Below, piece by piece: positions 8,783-16,824 of a DNA stretch of 64,000 nt. The notes beneath the pieces are model-generated. The model searched no databases and was not told where the DNA came from. It was given only the letters and a program-made list of their open reading frames with translations. This stretch comes from Amycolatopsis orientalis DSM 43388 (GTDB taxonomy: Bacteria > Actinomycetota > Actinomycetes > Mycobacteriales > Pseudonocardiaceae), in the NCBI RefSeq assembly GCF_000411975.1, contig NZ_ASXG01000180.1:1-64000 (forward strand), in the 5' to 3' direction. The position numbers were made by a program, and so were the translations under genes. Positions within the stretch are counted from its first letter, which is position 1; every line of letters begins with the position of its first letter.

Positions 8783-10432
8783 TCAGCCCGCGAGGGCCAG
8801 TTCGCCCGCTTCCTGCTCGGCGCGTTGCTCCATCGCCGACTTGTCCGAAAGCGGCTTCTCCCGCAGCAGCCAGACCAGCGCGAACCCGACGGTCAGCACC
8901 GCGCCGCCGATCAGGAACACCGTGCTCATCGAGCTGGAGAACCCTTCCAGGATCGGCCGGGCGAGCACCGGGTCGAGCGTCGACAGGAACGAGGTGTCGT
9001 TCACGTCGAGCCCGCCGCCGGCCAGCTGCCGGGCGAACTCCGGGTGCTGCGCCAGCGCCGCGGTGTAGGCCGGGGAGGCCATCGCCGAGCGGACCGCCGC
9101 CGCGATCCGGTCGCCGACCGTGCTGAACAGGATCGACAGGAACACCGCGGTGCCCGCCGTGCCGCCGATCTGCCGGAAGAACGTCACCGACGAGGTGGCG
9201 ACCCCGATGTCGCGGGGAGTGACGTCGTTCGTGGCGGCCAGGGTCAGCGTCTGCATGGTCGAGCCGAGGCCCAGTCCGAGCACGAACGCGATGGCCATGA
9301 CCACGCCGAGCGCGGTGTCCACCCCGATCATCGAGAACGAGAACACCGCCGCGGCCATCAGGCCGAGCCCGGCGACCGCGAAGCCCTTGTACCGGCCGGT
9401 CCGGGTGATGATCCGGCCGCTGCCGAGGCTCGCGACCATGATCCCGAGGGTGAGCGGCAGCATCTGCAGCCCGGCCTGGGTCGGCGTCGCGCCCTTCACG
9501 ATCTGCAGGTACAGCGGCAGCGACATCATCGCGCCGAACATCCCGATGCCCTGGATCACGGTGACCAGCGTCGAGACCCGGAACACCCCGCTGCGGAACA
9601 GCCGCAGCGGCAGCAGGGCGGCGTCGCCCATCCGGCGTTCCTGCAGGATGAACAGGGCCACGCCGAGCGCGCCGACCAGGTACATCGCCAGCGCCGCGGG
9701 CGAACCCCAGCCCCATTCGCGGCCCTGTTCGGCGACGAGCAGCAGCGGCACGAGGCCGACCGTCAGCGCGCCGGCTCCGAGGAAGTCGACCTTCTGGTCA
9801 ACGCGGGTGTGCGGGAGGTTCAGCACCTTGCTCACGACGACCAGCGCGGCGAGCGCGATCGGCACGTTCACCATGAACACCCAGCGCCAGCCGGTGAGGC
9901 CGGCGAACGAGTCGAGCCCGGCGAAGAACCCGCCGACGACCGGGCCGGCAACGCTGGAGACGCCGAACACGGCCATGAAGTAGCCCTGGTAGCGGCTGCG
10001 TTCCCGCGGCGAGGTGATGTCGGTGATGATCGCCAGCGCGAGCGACATCAGACCGCCGGCGCCGAGGCCCTGGAACGCGCGGAACGCGGCCAGTTCGTAC
10101 ATCGATCCGGCCATCGCGCTCGCCAGCGAACCGGCGAGGAACAGCGAGATCGCGGTCAGGTACATCGGCTTGCGGCCGAAGAGGTCGGACAGTTTGCCGT
10201 ACAGCGGCGTGGAAAGCGTCGCGGTGATCAGGTAGGCGGTGGTGGCCCAGGCCTGCAGGCTCTGTCCGTGCAGTTCGTCGGCGATGGTCTTCATCGCCGA
10301 GGACACGATGGTCTGGTCGAGGGCCGCCAGGAACATGCCGAGCATCAGTCCGGACAGAACCGTGAGGATCTGCCGGTGTGAAAGCCGTCCGTTCGTGGTG
10401 GCGCCCCCTTCCGCAGTGGCGGTGTCGCTCAT
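8783..10432 (-). CDS. DHA2-family MFS multidrug:H+ antiporter
   Basis: 549 residues with about 14 hydrophobic segments, the size and topology of EmrB/QacA-type exporters. The N-terminal LDQTIVSSAMKTI is the DHA2 motif D1 region, GKLSDLFGRKP is MFS motif A, and motif C-like G/P-rich sequence (SVAGPVVGG) follows. It presumably expels hydrophobic compounds in exchange for protons; the substrate cannot be told. It is divergent from the DGPF/ECF42 pair across about 200 bases that hold a 21-bp-spaced direct repeat. No dedicated TetR or MarR gene is adjacent. Confidence 0.9.
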   Translation of the reverse strand: MSDTATAEGGATTNGRLSHRQILTVLSGLMLGMFLAALDQTIVSSAMKTIADELHGQSLQAWATTAYLITATLSTPLYGKLSDLFGRKPMYLTAISLFLAGSLASAMAGSMYELAAFRAFQGLGAGGLMSLALAIITDITSPRERSRYQGYFMAVFGVSSVAGPVVGGFFAGLDSFAGLTGWRWVFMVNVPIALAALVVVSKVLNLPHTRVDQKVDFLGAGALTVGLVPLLLVAEQGREWGWGSPAALAMYLVGALGVALFILQERRMGDAALLPLRLFRSGVFRVSTLVTVIQGIGMFGAMMSLPLYLQIVKGATPTQAGLQMLPLTLGIMVASLGSGRIITRTGRYKGFAVAGLGLMAAAVFSFSMIGVDTALGVVMAIAFVLGLGLGSTMQTLTLAATNDVTPRDIGVATSSVTFFRQIGGTAGTAVFLSILFSTVGDRIAAAVRSAMASPAYTAALAQHPEFARQLAGGGLDVNDTSFLSTLDPVLARPILEGFSSSMSTVFLIGGAVLTVGFALVWLLREKPLSDKSAMEQRAEQEAGELALAG

Positions 10433-10454
10433 GGTGGTCTCCCTCAGTGCCGAG

Positions 10455-10484
10455 CTACTTGCTTGTATCCCTCAACTACTTGCT
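10455..10484. promoter_or_regulatory. Direct repeat upstream of the efflux gene
   Basis: CTACTTGCT occurs twice (10455-10463 and 10476-10484), 21 bases apart and so on the same helical face. It starts about 23 bases upstream of the exporter start codon. This fits a two-site operator or activator box for an unlinked regulator (inference). Confidence 0.4.
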
Positions 10485-10637
10485 CGCCACAACTGTTCCC
10501 GAAAAGCTTGCATTCATCAACCAAATATCGTGTGACGCTAATCTCTCGCCCGACGATGTCGAGAACGCGCGACCGGCTCCGTCCCTGGCGCGAACGTGGC
10601 CGACACGAGGTCGCCACCAGCACTGAGGAGAACCACA

Positions 10638-11045
10638 ATGGCCAAGTACCTGCTGCTCAAGCACTACCGCGGCGCCCCGGCTTCGGTGAACGACGTCCCG
10701 ATGGACCAGTGGACGCCGGAAGAGGTCACCGCCCACATCCAGTACATGCGCGACTTCGCGGACCGGCTCGTGGAGACCGGGGAGTTCGTCAGCGAGCAGG
10801 CACTGTCCTCCGAGGGGACGTGGGTGCGCTACGACGGCGAGGGCCGCCCGCCGGTCACCGACGGTCCCTTCGCCGAGACCAAGGACGTCATCGCGGGCTG
10901 GATGATCATCGACGTCGACAGCTATGAACGCGCCCTCGAGCTGGCCGGGGAGCTTTCCGCGGCGCCCGGCGCGGGCGGCAAGCCGATCCACGAATGGCTC
11001 GAACTGCGCCCCTGCTACGGCGTCAAGCCCTCGGTGACCGAATGA
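10638..11045 (+). CDS. YciI-like DGPF-domain protein
   Basis: 135 residues with the family hallmark TDGPFAETKD (about residues 75-84) on an alpha/beta ferredoxin-like fold. DGPF proteins are regularly encoded with ECF42 sigma factors; their biochemical role is not settled. The ATG at 10638 follows GAGGAGAACCACA. Its stop overlaps the sigma-factor start (ATGA), so the two are co-translated. The reading frame upstream of 10638 is discarded because it lacks a ribosome-binding site and family sequence. Confidence 0.9.
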   Translation: MAKYLLLKHYRGAPASVNDVPMDQWTPEEVTAHIQYMRDFADRLVETGEFVSEQALSSEGTWVRYDGEGRPPVTDGPFAETKDVIAGWMIIDVDSYERALELAGELSAAPGAGGKPIHEWLELRPCYGVKPSVTE

Positions 11046-12190
11046 ACGAGGAGTTGCTGCGGGAACTCGTGCCCGCGGTGATCGGCATCCTCGTCCGGCG
11101 CGGCGCGGACTTCGCGTCGGCCGAGGATGCTGTGCAGGAAGCGCTGATCCGCGCGCTGGACGCGTGGCGGGACGACCCGCCGCGCGACCCGAAGGCGTGG
11201 CTCATCTCCGCCGCGTGGCGCCGGTTCCTCGACGCCACGCGGTCGGAGTCCGCGCGCCGGGGCCGGGAAGTGGCGGTGGACGCCGAGCCGCCGCCCGGTC
11301 CGGCGTCCGCGGTGGACGATTCGCTCCAGCTCTACTTTCTGTGCGCGCACCCGTCGTTGACCCCGTCGTCGGCCGTCGCGCTCACGCTGCGCGCGGTCGG
11401 CGGGTTGACCACGAAGCAGATCGCGCAGGCGTATCTGGTGCCGGAAGCGACGATGGCGCAGCGGATCAGCCGGGCGAAGAAGACCGTGTCCACCGTGCGG
11501 TTCGACGCGCCCGGCGACGTCGCGACCGTGCTGCGCGTGCTGTATCTGGTGTTCAACGAGGGCTACTCCGGCGAACTCGACCTCGCCGCCGAGGCCATCC
11601 GGCTGACCCGGCAGCTCGCGGCGGGATTCGACCATCCGGAAGTCTCCGGTCTGCTCGCGTTGATGCTGCTGCACCACGCCCGCCGGGCCGCGCGGACCAA
11701 ACCGGACGGCAGCCTCGTGCCGCTCGCCGAACAGGACCGCAGCGCGTGGGACACCCGGCTGATCGCCGAGGGCGTCGACATTCTCCAGGCGGCGCTGGCG
11801 CGGGACCAGCTGGGCGAGTACCAGGCCCAGGCTGCGATCGCCGCGCTGCACGCCGACGCTCTCGCGGCGGAGGAAACCGACTGGGTGCAGATCGTCGAGT
11901 GGTACGACGAGCTTCTCGCGCGGACCGACAGCCCGATCGTCCGGCTCAACCGGGCGGTCGCGGTCGGCGAGGCGGACGGGCCGCGCGCTGGGCTGAAAGC
12001 GCTGGCGGAGCTGGATGACAAGCTGCCGCGACACGACGCGGTGGCCGCCTATCTGCACGAACGGGACGGGGACCTCGGCACGGCGGCGCGGCTGTACAGC
12101 GAGGCGGCGAAGAAAGCGCCGAACCTGGCGGAGAGCGAGCATCTGACGCGGCAGGCGGCGCGGATCAACACACAGCTCAAAGACTCGTGA
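11042..12190 (+). CDS. ECF42-type RNA polymerase sigma factor with C-terminal helical extension
   Basis: 382 residues. Region 2 lies at about 10-75 (SAEDAVQEALIRALDAW), region 4 at about 105-165 (LTTKQIAQAYLVPEATMAQRISRAKK), and the remaining roughly 210 residues form the TPR-like alpha-helical extension that defines ECF42. In characterised ECF42 systems the extension is needed for activity and the sigma factor controls the linked DGPF gene; no anti-sigma factor is encoded. The ATG overlaps the DGPF stop by four bases. Targets here may include the divergent efflux gene, which is speculation. Confidence 0.9.
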   Translation: MNEELLRELVPAVIGILVRRGADFASAEDAVQEALIRALDAWRDDPPRDPKAWLISAAWRRFLDATRSESARRGREVAVDAEPPPGPASAVDDSLQLYFLCAHPSLTPSSAVALTLRAVGGLTTKQIAQAYLVPEATMAQRISRAKKTVSTVRFDAPGDVATVLRVLYLVFNEGYSGELDLAAEAIRLTRQLAAGFDHPEVSGLLALMLLHHARRAARTKPDGSLVPLAEQDRSAWDTRLIAEGVDILQAALARDQLGEYQAQAAIAALHADALAAEETDWVQIVEWYDELLARTDSPIVRLNRAVAVGEADGPRAGLKALAELDDKLPRHDAVAAYLHERDGDLGTAARLYSEAAKKAPNLAESEHLTRQAARINTQLKDS

Positions 12191-12222
12191 GCGGCGAAGC
12201 CGGTTAGAACCGGCTTCGCCGC
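12191..12222. terminator. Bidirectional hairpin between the sigma factor and glyA
   Basis: Perfect 15-base arms GCGGCGAAGCCGGTT / AACCGGCTTCGCCGC around AG, directly after the sigma-factor stop and 9 bases past the glyA stop. There is no T tract, as is common in actinobacterial terminators. Confidence 0.65.
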
Positions 12223-12230
12223 GCACGACG

Positions 12231-13499
12231 TCAGTCGCGGTACCCGGGAATCGGGAACGGCTGCAGGAACTCGCGGATCTCGGCAGCGATCGTGTCGAGC
12301 GCGTCCTCCTGCTGCGCCGCGGCGGCGGTCACGGTCCGGTCGATCCAGTCCGCGACCTGCACCTGGTGCTCGGGCTTGAGCCCGCGCGTGGTGATCGCCG
12401 AGGTGCCCAGCCGGATGCCGGACGGGTCGAACGGCTTGCGCGGGTCGAACGGCACGGTGTTGTAGTTCAGCTCGATGCCCGCGCGGTCCAGCGCCTGCGC
12501 GGCGGGCTTGCCGGGCACCGCCTTGTTGGTCAGGTCGATCAGCAGCAGGTGGTTGTCCGTGCCGCCGGAGACCAGGTCGTACCCGCGTTCGAGCAGCGCT
12601 TCGGCCAGCGCCTTGGCGTTCGCGACGATCGTGTGCGCGTACTCGGAGAACGACGGCTGCTGCGCCTCCCCCAGCGCGACCGCGATGGCGGCCGTCGTGT
12701 GGTTGTGCGGACCGCCCTGCAGGCCGGGGAACACCGCCTTGTCGACGGCCTTGGCGTGCTCGGCGTCGGACAGGATCATCGCGCCGCGCGGACCGCGGAG
12801 AGTCTTGTGCGTGGTCGTGGTGATGACCTGCGCGTGGCCGACCGGCGACGGGTGCGCGCCGCCCGCGATCAGGCCGGCGATGTGCGCGATGTCGGCGACC
12901 AGCACGGCGTCGACCTCGCGGGCGATCTCCGCGAACGCCGGGAAGTCGATGGTGCGCGGGATGGCCGTGCCGCCCGCGAAGATCAGCTTCGGCCGGTGCT
13001 GGCGGGCGAGGTCGCGGACCTGGTCGAGGTCGACGCGGCCGGTTTCCTTCCGGACGCCGTAGCGGACCGGCGTGAACCACTTGCCGGTCGCGGACACGCT
13101 CCAGCCGTGCGTGAGGTGGCCGCCGTCGGGCAGCGCCATGCCGAGCACCGTGTCGCCGGGCTTGGCGAACGCCAGGTACACCGCGAGGTTGGCCGGAGAA
13201 CCGGAGTACGGCTGGACGTTCGCGTGGTCGACGCCGAAGACGGCCTTCGCGCGCTCGATCGCCACCTGCTCGACCTGGTCGATGAACTGCTGGCCCTCGT
13301 AGTAGCGCTTGCCGGCGTAGCCCTCGGAGTACTTGTTGGTGAGCACGCTGCCGGTGGCTTCGAGCACCGCCTGCGAGACGTAGTTCTCGGACGCGATCAG
13401 GCGGATCTTGTCGTGCTGGCGTTTCGCCTCGTCCTCGACCAGACCGGCGATCTGCGGGTCCGCCGCGGACAGGGCGGACAGGGCGGGCTGGTGTGTCAT
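12231..13499 (-). CDS. glyA: Serine hydroxymethyltransferase
   Basis: 422 residues, normal length. A PLP enzyme that interconverts serine plus THF with glycine plus 5,10-methylene-THF, the main source of one-carbon units. The PLP-lysine motif TTTTHKTLRGPRG is intact, as are the SEGYAGKRYYEG and YSGSPANLAVY active-site segments. The ATG at 13499 is used; an in-frame upstream ATG at 13577 lies inside the ZTP riboswitch and is rejected. Expression is predicted to rise when ZTP accumulates under folate shortage. Confidence 0.97.
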   Translation of the reverse strand: MTHQPALSALSAADPQIAGLVEDEAKRQHDKIRLIASENYVSQAVLEATGSVLTNKYSEGYAGKRYYEGQQFIDQVEQVAIERAKAVFGVDHANVQPYSGSPANLAVYLAFAKPGDTVLGMALPDGGHLTHGWSVSATGKWFTPVRYGVRKETGRVDLDQVRDLARQHRPKLIFAGGTAIPRTIDFPAFAEIAREVDAVLVADIAHIAGLIAGGAHPSPVGHAQVITTTTHKTLRGPRGAMILSDAEHAKAVDKAVFPGLQGGPHNHTTAAIAVALGEAQQPSFSEYAHTIVANAKALAEALLERGYDLVSGGTDNHLLLIDLTNKAVPGKPAAQALDRAGIELNYNTVPFDPRKPFDPSGIRLGTSAITTRGLKPEHQVQVADWIDRTVTAAAAQQEDALDTIAAEIREFLQPFPIPGYRD

Positions 13500-13520
13500 G
13501 GCGTACTCCGGCTCTGCAGT

Positions 13521-13606
13521 GGCCCGCACCCAGGCGCGCGGTGCCGGCCTCGTCGTCGCTCCCCGGTGGTGCTCCACCTCTTGAATGGCGCCAGTCGCTG
13601 CTGCGG
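13521..13606 (-). promoter_or_regulatory. ZTP (pfl) riboswitch upstream of glyA
   Basis: Read on the minus strand, the leader contains the pfl-motif blocks in order: GCGACTGGC, then a GGTGGA/CCACC hairpin running into CCACCGGGGAGC, and after a variable linker CGCGCCTGGGTGC, which forms the 3 prime pseudoknot side. It ends about 20 bases before the glyA ATG. ZTP riboswitches switch on one-carbon and purine genes when 10-formyl-THF is low. Recognised by conserved blocks, not by a covariance search. Confidence 0.85.
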
Positions 13607-13655
13607 GACGAAGTTTAGTGCACCGCGCCAGCCCCGTCCGGTCCGCGGGAAGGGC

Positions 13656-14174
13656 TCAGACCTGCTCGAGCCCGCCGCGGTGGCGACGCGCGAGCTCCTG
13701 GTAGACCGCCGCGTTGTGCTCGACCCACATCCGCGCGGAATCGGTGAGTTCCACGAACTTCTTCGCCGGGCTGCCCATCGCGATCATCTCCGCCGGGACC
13801 TCGGTGCCCGGCGTGACCGTCGACCCCGCGGCGACGAACGCGCGCGGTCCGATCACCGCGCGGTCGAGCACCGTGGAACCGTTGCCGATCAACGCCTGTT
13901 CGCCGACCGTGCAGTCGTGCACGAGGCACTGGTGCCCGACGGTGACGTTGCGGCCGACCTCGGTCATCTCGGGTCCGGAGTGGATCACCGAGTTGTCCTG
14001 GATGTTCGCGCCCTCGCGGATGACGATCGGGCCGAAATCCGCGCGGATCACCGCGCCGTACCAAACCGAAGCGTCCTTCTCGACGGTCACGTTGCCGATC
14101 AGGGTGGCGGTGGGGGCGATCCAGGCGTCGGGGTGGACCTGCGGGCTGACGCCGTCCAAGGAGAACAAAGGCAT
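13656..14174 (-). CDS. Gamma-class carbonic anhydrase family protein (left-handed beta-helix)
   Basis: 172 residues of hexapeptide repeats (I/V/L-G-x-x-x) forming a left-handed beta-helix, as in the PaaY/YrdA branch. Putative zinc histidines are seen in VIHSG, VGHQC and LVHDC. Enzymes of this branch hydrate CO2 or act as acyl-CoA thioesterases; which applies is not visible. The ATG at 14174 opens MPLFSLDG. It is followed on the same strand by glyA about 150 bases away and preceded by the tetR gene with a 19-base gap, so it may share the regulator transcript. Confidence 0.88.
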   Translation of the reverse strand: MPLFSLDGVSPQVHPDAWIAPTATLIGNVTVEKDASVWYGAVIRADFGPIVIREGANIQDNSVIHSGPEMTEVGRNVTVGHQCLVHDCTVGEQALIGNGSTVLDRAVIGPRAFVAAGSTVTPGTEVPAEMIAMGSPAKKFVELTDSARMWVEHNAAVYQELARRHRGGLEQV

Positions 14175-14193
14175 GCCGGGAGCCTAAGCGGCG

Positions 14194-14781
14194 TCAGCGG
14201 TAGCCGGCGAAGCAGAGCGCCTCGATGTCGCCGCGGAGGCTCGCGGACGACCGCGGCCGGACCCGTTGCTGCACCACCGCGCCGAGCAGATAGCTCAGCA
14301 GCGAGCGGGCGCGGGCACGCGGATCGTCGACGTCGAGCGGGGCGAGAAGTTCGACGAGCAGTTCGGTGATCGAGGTGAGCATGGCGTCGATCGCCTGCGG
14401 ATGCTGCGCGCGCCCGGCCGCGATCCAGTACTCGAACCAGAGGAACGCGCCGCGCGGGTGGTCGGCGAACTCGGCGAGATAGGCCTCGGTCACCGCGAAA
14501 AGCCGTTTGCGCGGGTCGGAATGCTTGTCCGCGACCTTGCGCAGTTCCGCCACGAAGGTGTTGATGTGCGCGGCCATCGCCCGGTCGATGAGCACGTCGA
14601 TGTCGGCGAAGTAGTAGTGGATCGCGCTCTTGGTGAGCGGCCCGGCCTCGGCGATCGCGCGTACCGTGCAACCGGCGAGCCCTTCGCGGGCGAGGACCTT
14701 GCGAGCCGCTTCGACGATCAGTTCCTGCTTCTGCAACTGATTGGGCGACAGCTGGGTGCTGCGACCGGGCACGGCGCTCAC
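14194..14781 (-). CDS. TetR-family transcriptional regulator
   Basis: 195 residues from the GTG at 14781, which follows GAGGATCACC. The N-terminal HTH lies at about residues 14-60 (EAARKVLAREGLAGCTVRAIAEAGPLTKSAIHYYF), with an all-helical ligand domain behind it. The longer frame starting at 14895 adds a segment without homology and is rejected. It is divergent from the GreA-like gene, and the anhydrase gene follows it at 19 bases. Its ligand and targets are unknown. Confidence 0.87.
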   Translation of the reverse strand: MSAVPGRSTQLSPNQLQKQELIVEAARKVLAREGLAGCTVRAIAEAGPLTKSAIHYYFADIDVLIDRAMAAHINTFVAELRKVADKHSDPRKRLFAVTEAYLAEFADHPRGAFLWFEYWIAAGRAQHPQAIDAMLTSITELLVELLAPLDVDDPRARARSLLSYLLGAVVQQRVRPRSSASLRGDIEALCFAGYR

Positions 14782-14894
14782 GGTGATCCTCGTTACGTTT
14801 GTCAGGACGGCAGCCCTGAATCCTAGGCCAGTCGTCCCAAGGTCTTCCGGCGGGTGAAAAACCGGATTGGCCACCCCGGTCCGCGCGGCGGACA

Positions 14895-15362
14895 ATGCCC
14901 GGCATGGTGATCTCAGGGGACAAGGGGCTCAGCGAGGCGGCACGCCGCCAGCTGGAGAAGGAAATCGCGGACCTGCGCGCACAACGGGACGCACTCTCGC
15001 CGCAGCCCGGCGAGCAGGAACGCACGGGGGACGCCGCCGACCAGGCGGACGTGATCGACCGCGCCGAGGCCGCGGCGCGACTGGACCGGCAGATCGCCGA
15101 CGTCACCGCGAAGCTGGAGCACGGTGCGTACGACAGCTCGCTGCTTCCTGACGGCACGCGGGTTTCGCTGCGTTTTTCCGACGGGGACGAGGAAGAGTTC
15201 ACCGTGGTGACCCTTCCCGGCGAGGACGCCGACGCGATCACTTCGGACAGCCCGCTCGGCCTGGCGCTGGCCACCGCGAAGGCCGGCGAGGAAATCAGCT
15301 ACCGCACCCCGCGCGGGCAAGCCACCGCGACGGTGCTGAAGCTGACGCCGCCCGCTAACTGA
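14895..15362 (+). CDS. GreA/GreB-family-like protein
   Basis: 155 residues. An N-terminal antiparallel coiled coil (about 10-80, LSEAARRQLEKEIADLRAQRD to QIADVTAKLEHG) precedes a GreA C-terminal FKBP-like domain with ISSDSPLG-type (here ITSDSPLGLALATAKAGEE) and ISYRTPRG motifs. Such divergent Gre factors (Rv3788-like) can enter the RNA polymerase secondary channel but may not stimulate transcript cleavage, since the acidic tip differs. Two ATGs (14895 and 14904) are possible and neither has a strong ribosome-binding site. Confidence 0.82.
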   Translation: MPGMVISGDKGLSEAARRQLEKEIADLRAQRDALSPQPGEQERTGDAADQADVIDRAEAAARLDRQIADVTAKLEHGAYDSSLLPDGTRVSLRFSDGDEEEFTVVTLPGEDADAITSDSPLGLALATAKAGEEISYRTPRGQATATVLKLTPPAN

Positions 15363-15371
15363 CCACAGAGG

Positions 15372-15406
15372 ACAGTGGCCGCCCCGGGTTTCGGGGCGGC
15401 CACTGT
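15372..15406. terminator. Strong bidirectional hairpin
   Basis: Perfect 15-base arms ACAGTGGCCGCCCCG / CGGGGCGGCCACTGT with a 5-base loop, followed by TTTCATTT on the plus side. It lies between the convergent GreA-like and lipoprotein genes, one base from the lipoprotein stop codon. Confidence 0.85.
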
Positions 15407-15407
15407 T

Positions 15408-15854
15408 TCATTTGTCCGCGTTGACGACCGTTTCGACCTGGTAGGCGTAGACGCCGTCCGGCTCGACCGCGACGTGCCAGCCGTCGCAGTCCTTGTCCGT
15501 CCGCTTGTGCTCGCCGGCCGGCCACCAGTCCGCGGTGAGGGTCGGCGCTTTCGCCTCGGCCTTTCCTGGCTTGCACCGCGCGGGCAGGCTCGACGGGCCC
15601 GGCAGGTAGCGCAGAAGCCGCTCCGAACCGGTGGTGCGGATCAGCTCGGTGACCGACTTCGCGTCGTCGGGCACCCACGACGGGAGCCGGGCGTCCGGGT
15701 TGGCCTTGCCCTGCTTTCCGGTGTCGTAGGAAACCGCCTTCACGTGGCCGTTCGACTTCTCCTCGAGCGAGGCGCCGAGACCGCAGGACGTGATCGTGGC
15801 CAGAGCCGCGATCCCGGTCGCGGCCAGCACCGTCTTGTTCCGCACGTTGTTCAT
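15408..15854 (-). CDS. Small secreted lipoprotein of unknown function
   Basis: 148 residues. The N-terminus MNNVRNKTVLAATG leads to a hydrophobic stretch and a lipobox ending TITSC (Cys24), so it is predicted to be lipidated and anchored outside the membrane. The mature part has two further Cys residues (in ARCKPG and DKDCDGW) that could form a disulfide. No family is recognised. Monocistronic by context, with a strong terminator downstream. Confidence 0.75.
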   Translation of the reverse strand: MNNVRNKTVLAATGIAALATITSCGLGASLEEKSNGHVKAVSYDTGKQGKANPDARLPSWVPDDAKSVTELIRTTGSERLLRYLPGPSSLPARCKPGKAEAKAPTLTADWWPAGEHKRTDKDCDGWHVAVEPDGVYAYQVETVVNADK

Positions 15855-15957
15855 GGCTTCCAGTCAACCGAGACTGGCCTGGCCCGTCCTCGTTCTTCCG
15901 GCCCTTTGCCACTGGCCAGTCGGCCGACTCCGTCCCTCACCTGAGTGAAATCGGACG

Positions 15958-16293
15958 TCATTCTTCGCCGTCGAGATGAGCCCGCAGCGCGGCGAGCGGC
16001 CCGTCCCAGTCCCGGGCGAGCGCGGCGAGGAACTGCTGCGCGACCCGCATCGGCGCGGAATCGAGCCGGTACCGCACGCGACGGCGCTCGCCGGGTTCCG
16101 CGGCGACCAGTCCGGCGTCGGACAGCAGTCCGAGGTGCTTCGCGATCGCCTGTCGCGTGATCGGCAGCCGGGCCGCGAGATCGGTCGCCGTCGCCGGGCC
16201 CCGCGCGGCCAGCTCGGCGAGGATCGAGCGCCGCGTCGGATCGGCGAGGGCGGCGAAAACCTGCTCGGCGACCGCTTCGGAATCAGCCGGCAT
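15958..16293 (-). CDS. ArsR-family winged-helix repressor
   Basis: 111 residues with a winged HTH: EQVFAALADPTRRSILAEL, recognition helix in TRQAIAKHLGLL and wing GERRRVRYRL. It has no metal-binding Cys motif, which places it in the SRPBCC-linked (SdpR-like) subgroup, not among metal sensors. The start overlaps the stop of the SRPBCC gene by 11 bases. It probably binds the two palindromes at 16761-16801 and controls both this operon and the divergent SRPBCC gene. Confidence 0.9.
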   Translation of the reverse strand: MPADSEAVAEQVFAALADPTRRSILAELAARGPATATDLAARLPITRQAIAKHLGLLSDAGLVAAEPGERRRVRYRLDSAPMRVAQQFLAALARDWDGPLAALRAHLDGEE

Positions 16294-16714
16294 CGAGACT
16301 GGCCGCCAGCTCGTCCAACTCCCGCGCCCAGCCCTCGACATGCGAGCGATAGGTCGCCGGGTACTGGCCGTCCGGCAGCTGCGCAAACCCGGATTCGACG
16401 ACCGTGAGCCGGGTCCCGCCGTCCCGCTCCCGCAGGGTGAACTCGACATACGTGCGCCGCGGGTCGTCCTCCGGCATCCCGTCGACCTGCCAGGTGAAGC
16501 CGAACACCGCGGGCTCCTCGACCCGCTCGACCCGGATCTCGGCGCTGCGCTCGCCAATCCACGCGACCCGTCCGAGACCGCCCGGGCGCAGGTCGATCTC
16601 GGCCTCGTCGCCAAACCAGGCGCGCAGGCCGTCCGCCGTGGTCAGCGCCGTCCACACGGTCGCGGGCGGGTGCGCCAGCTCGACCGTGCGCTCGATGCGG
16701 TCGGGAAACCCCAT
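16283..16714 (-). CDS. SRPBCC/AHSA1-domain protein
   Basis: 143 residues, one START-like helix-grip fold (IERTVELAHPPATVWTALTTADGLRAWFG at the start, WARELDELAASL helix at the end). The family binds hydrophobic ligands or acts as Aha1-like proteins; the ligand is unknown. The ATG at 16714 has an excellent GGAAGGAG six bases upstream, which excludes the longer frame to 16789. First gene of an operon with arsR. Confidence 0.88.
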   Translation of the reverse strand: MGFPDRIERTVELAHPPATVWTALTTADGLRAWFGDEAEIDLRPGGLGRVAWIGERSAEIRVERVEEPAVFGFTWQVDGMPEDDPRRTYVEFTLRERDGGTRLTVVESGFAQLPDGQYPATYRSHVEGWARELDELAASLDAG

Positions 16715-16760
16715 GCCGTGCTCCTTCCGGGCCGAGCCTAGGCAACCACACCGTATTGAC

Positions 16761-16801
16761 GCAACCAGATGGTTGCCATAATATCGCAACCGTTCAGTTG
16801 C
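16761..16801. promoter_or_regulatory. Paired palindromic operators of the ArsR/SRPBCC module
   Basis: GCAACCAGATGGTTGC (16761-16776) is a perfect 6-4-6 palindrome and GCAACCGTTCAGTTGC (16786-16801) is a second one with 5-base arms, 25 bases centre to centre. A further GCAACC half-site lies at 16742. They fill the space between the divergent SRPBCC genes and overlap AT-rich sequence (ATAATATC), so they are the likely ArsR binding sites. Confidence 0.7.
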
Positions 16802-16824
16802 ATTACCTGGCGAAAGGAAGTCCG

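Noticed and set aside
13500..13577. Upstream in-frame ATG extending glyA by 26 residues
   Set aside because: The extension runs through the conserved ZTP riboswitch and has no homology to serine hydroxymethyltransferases.
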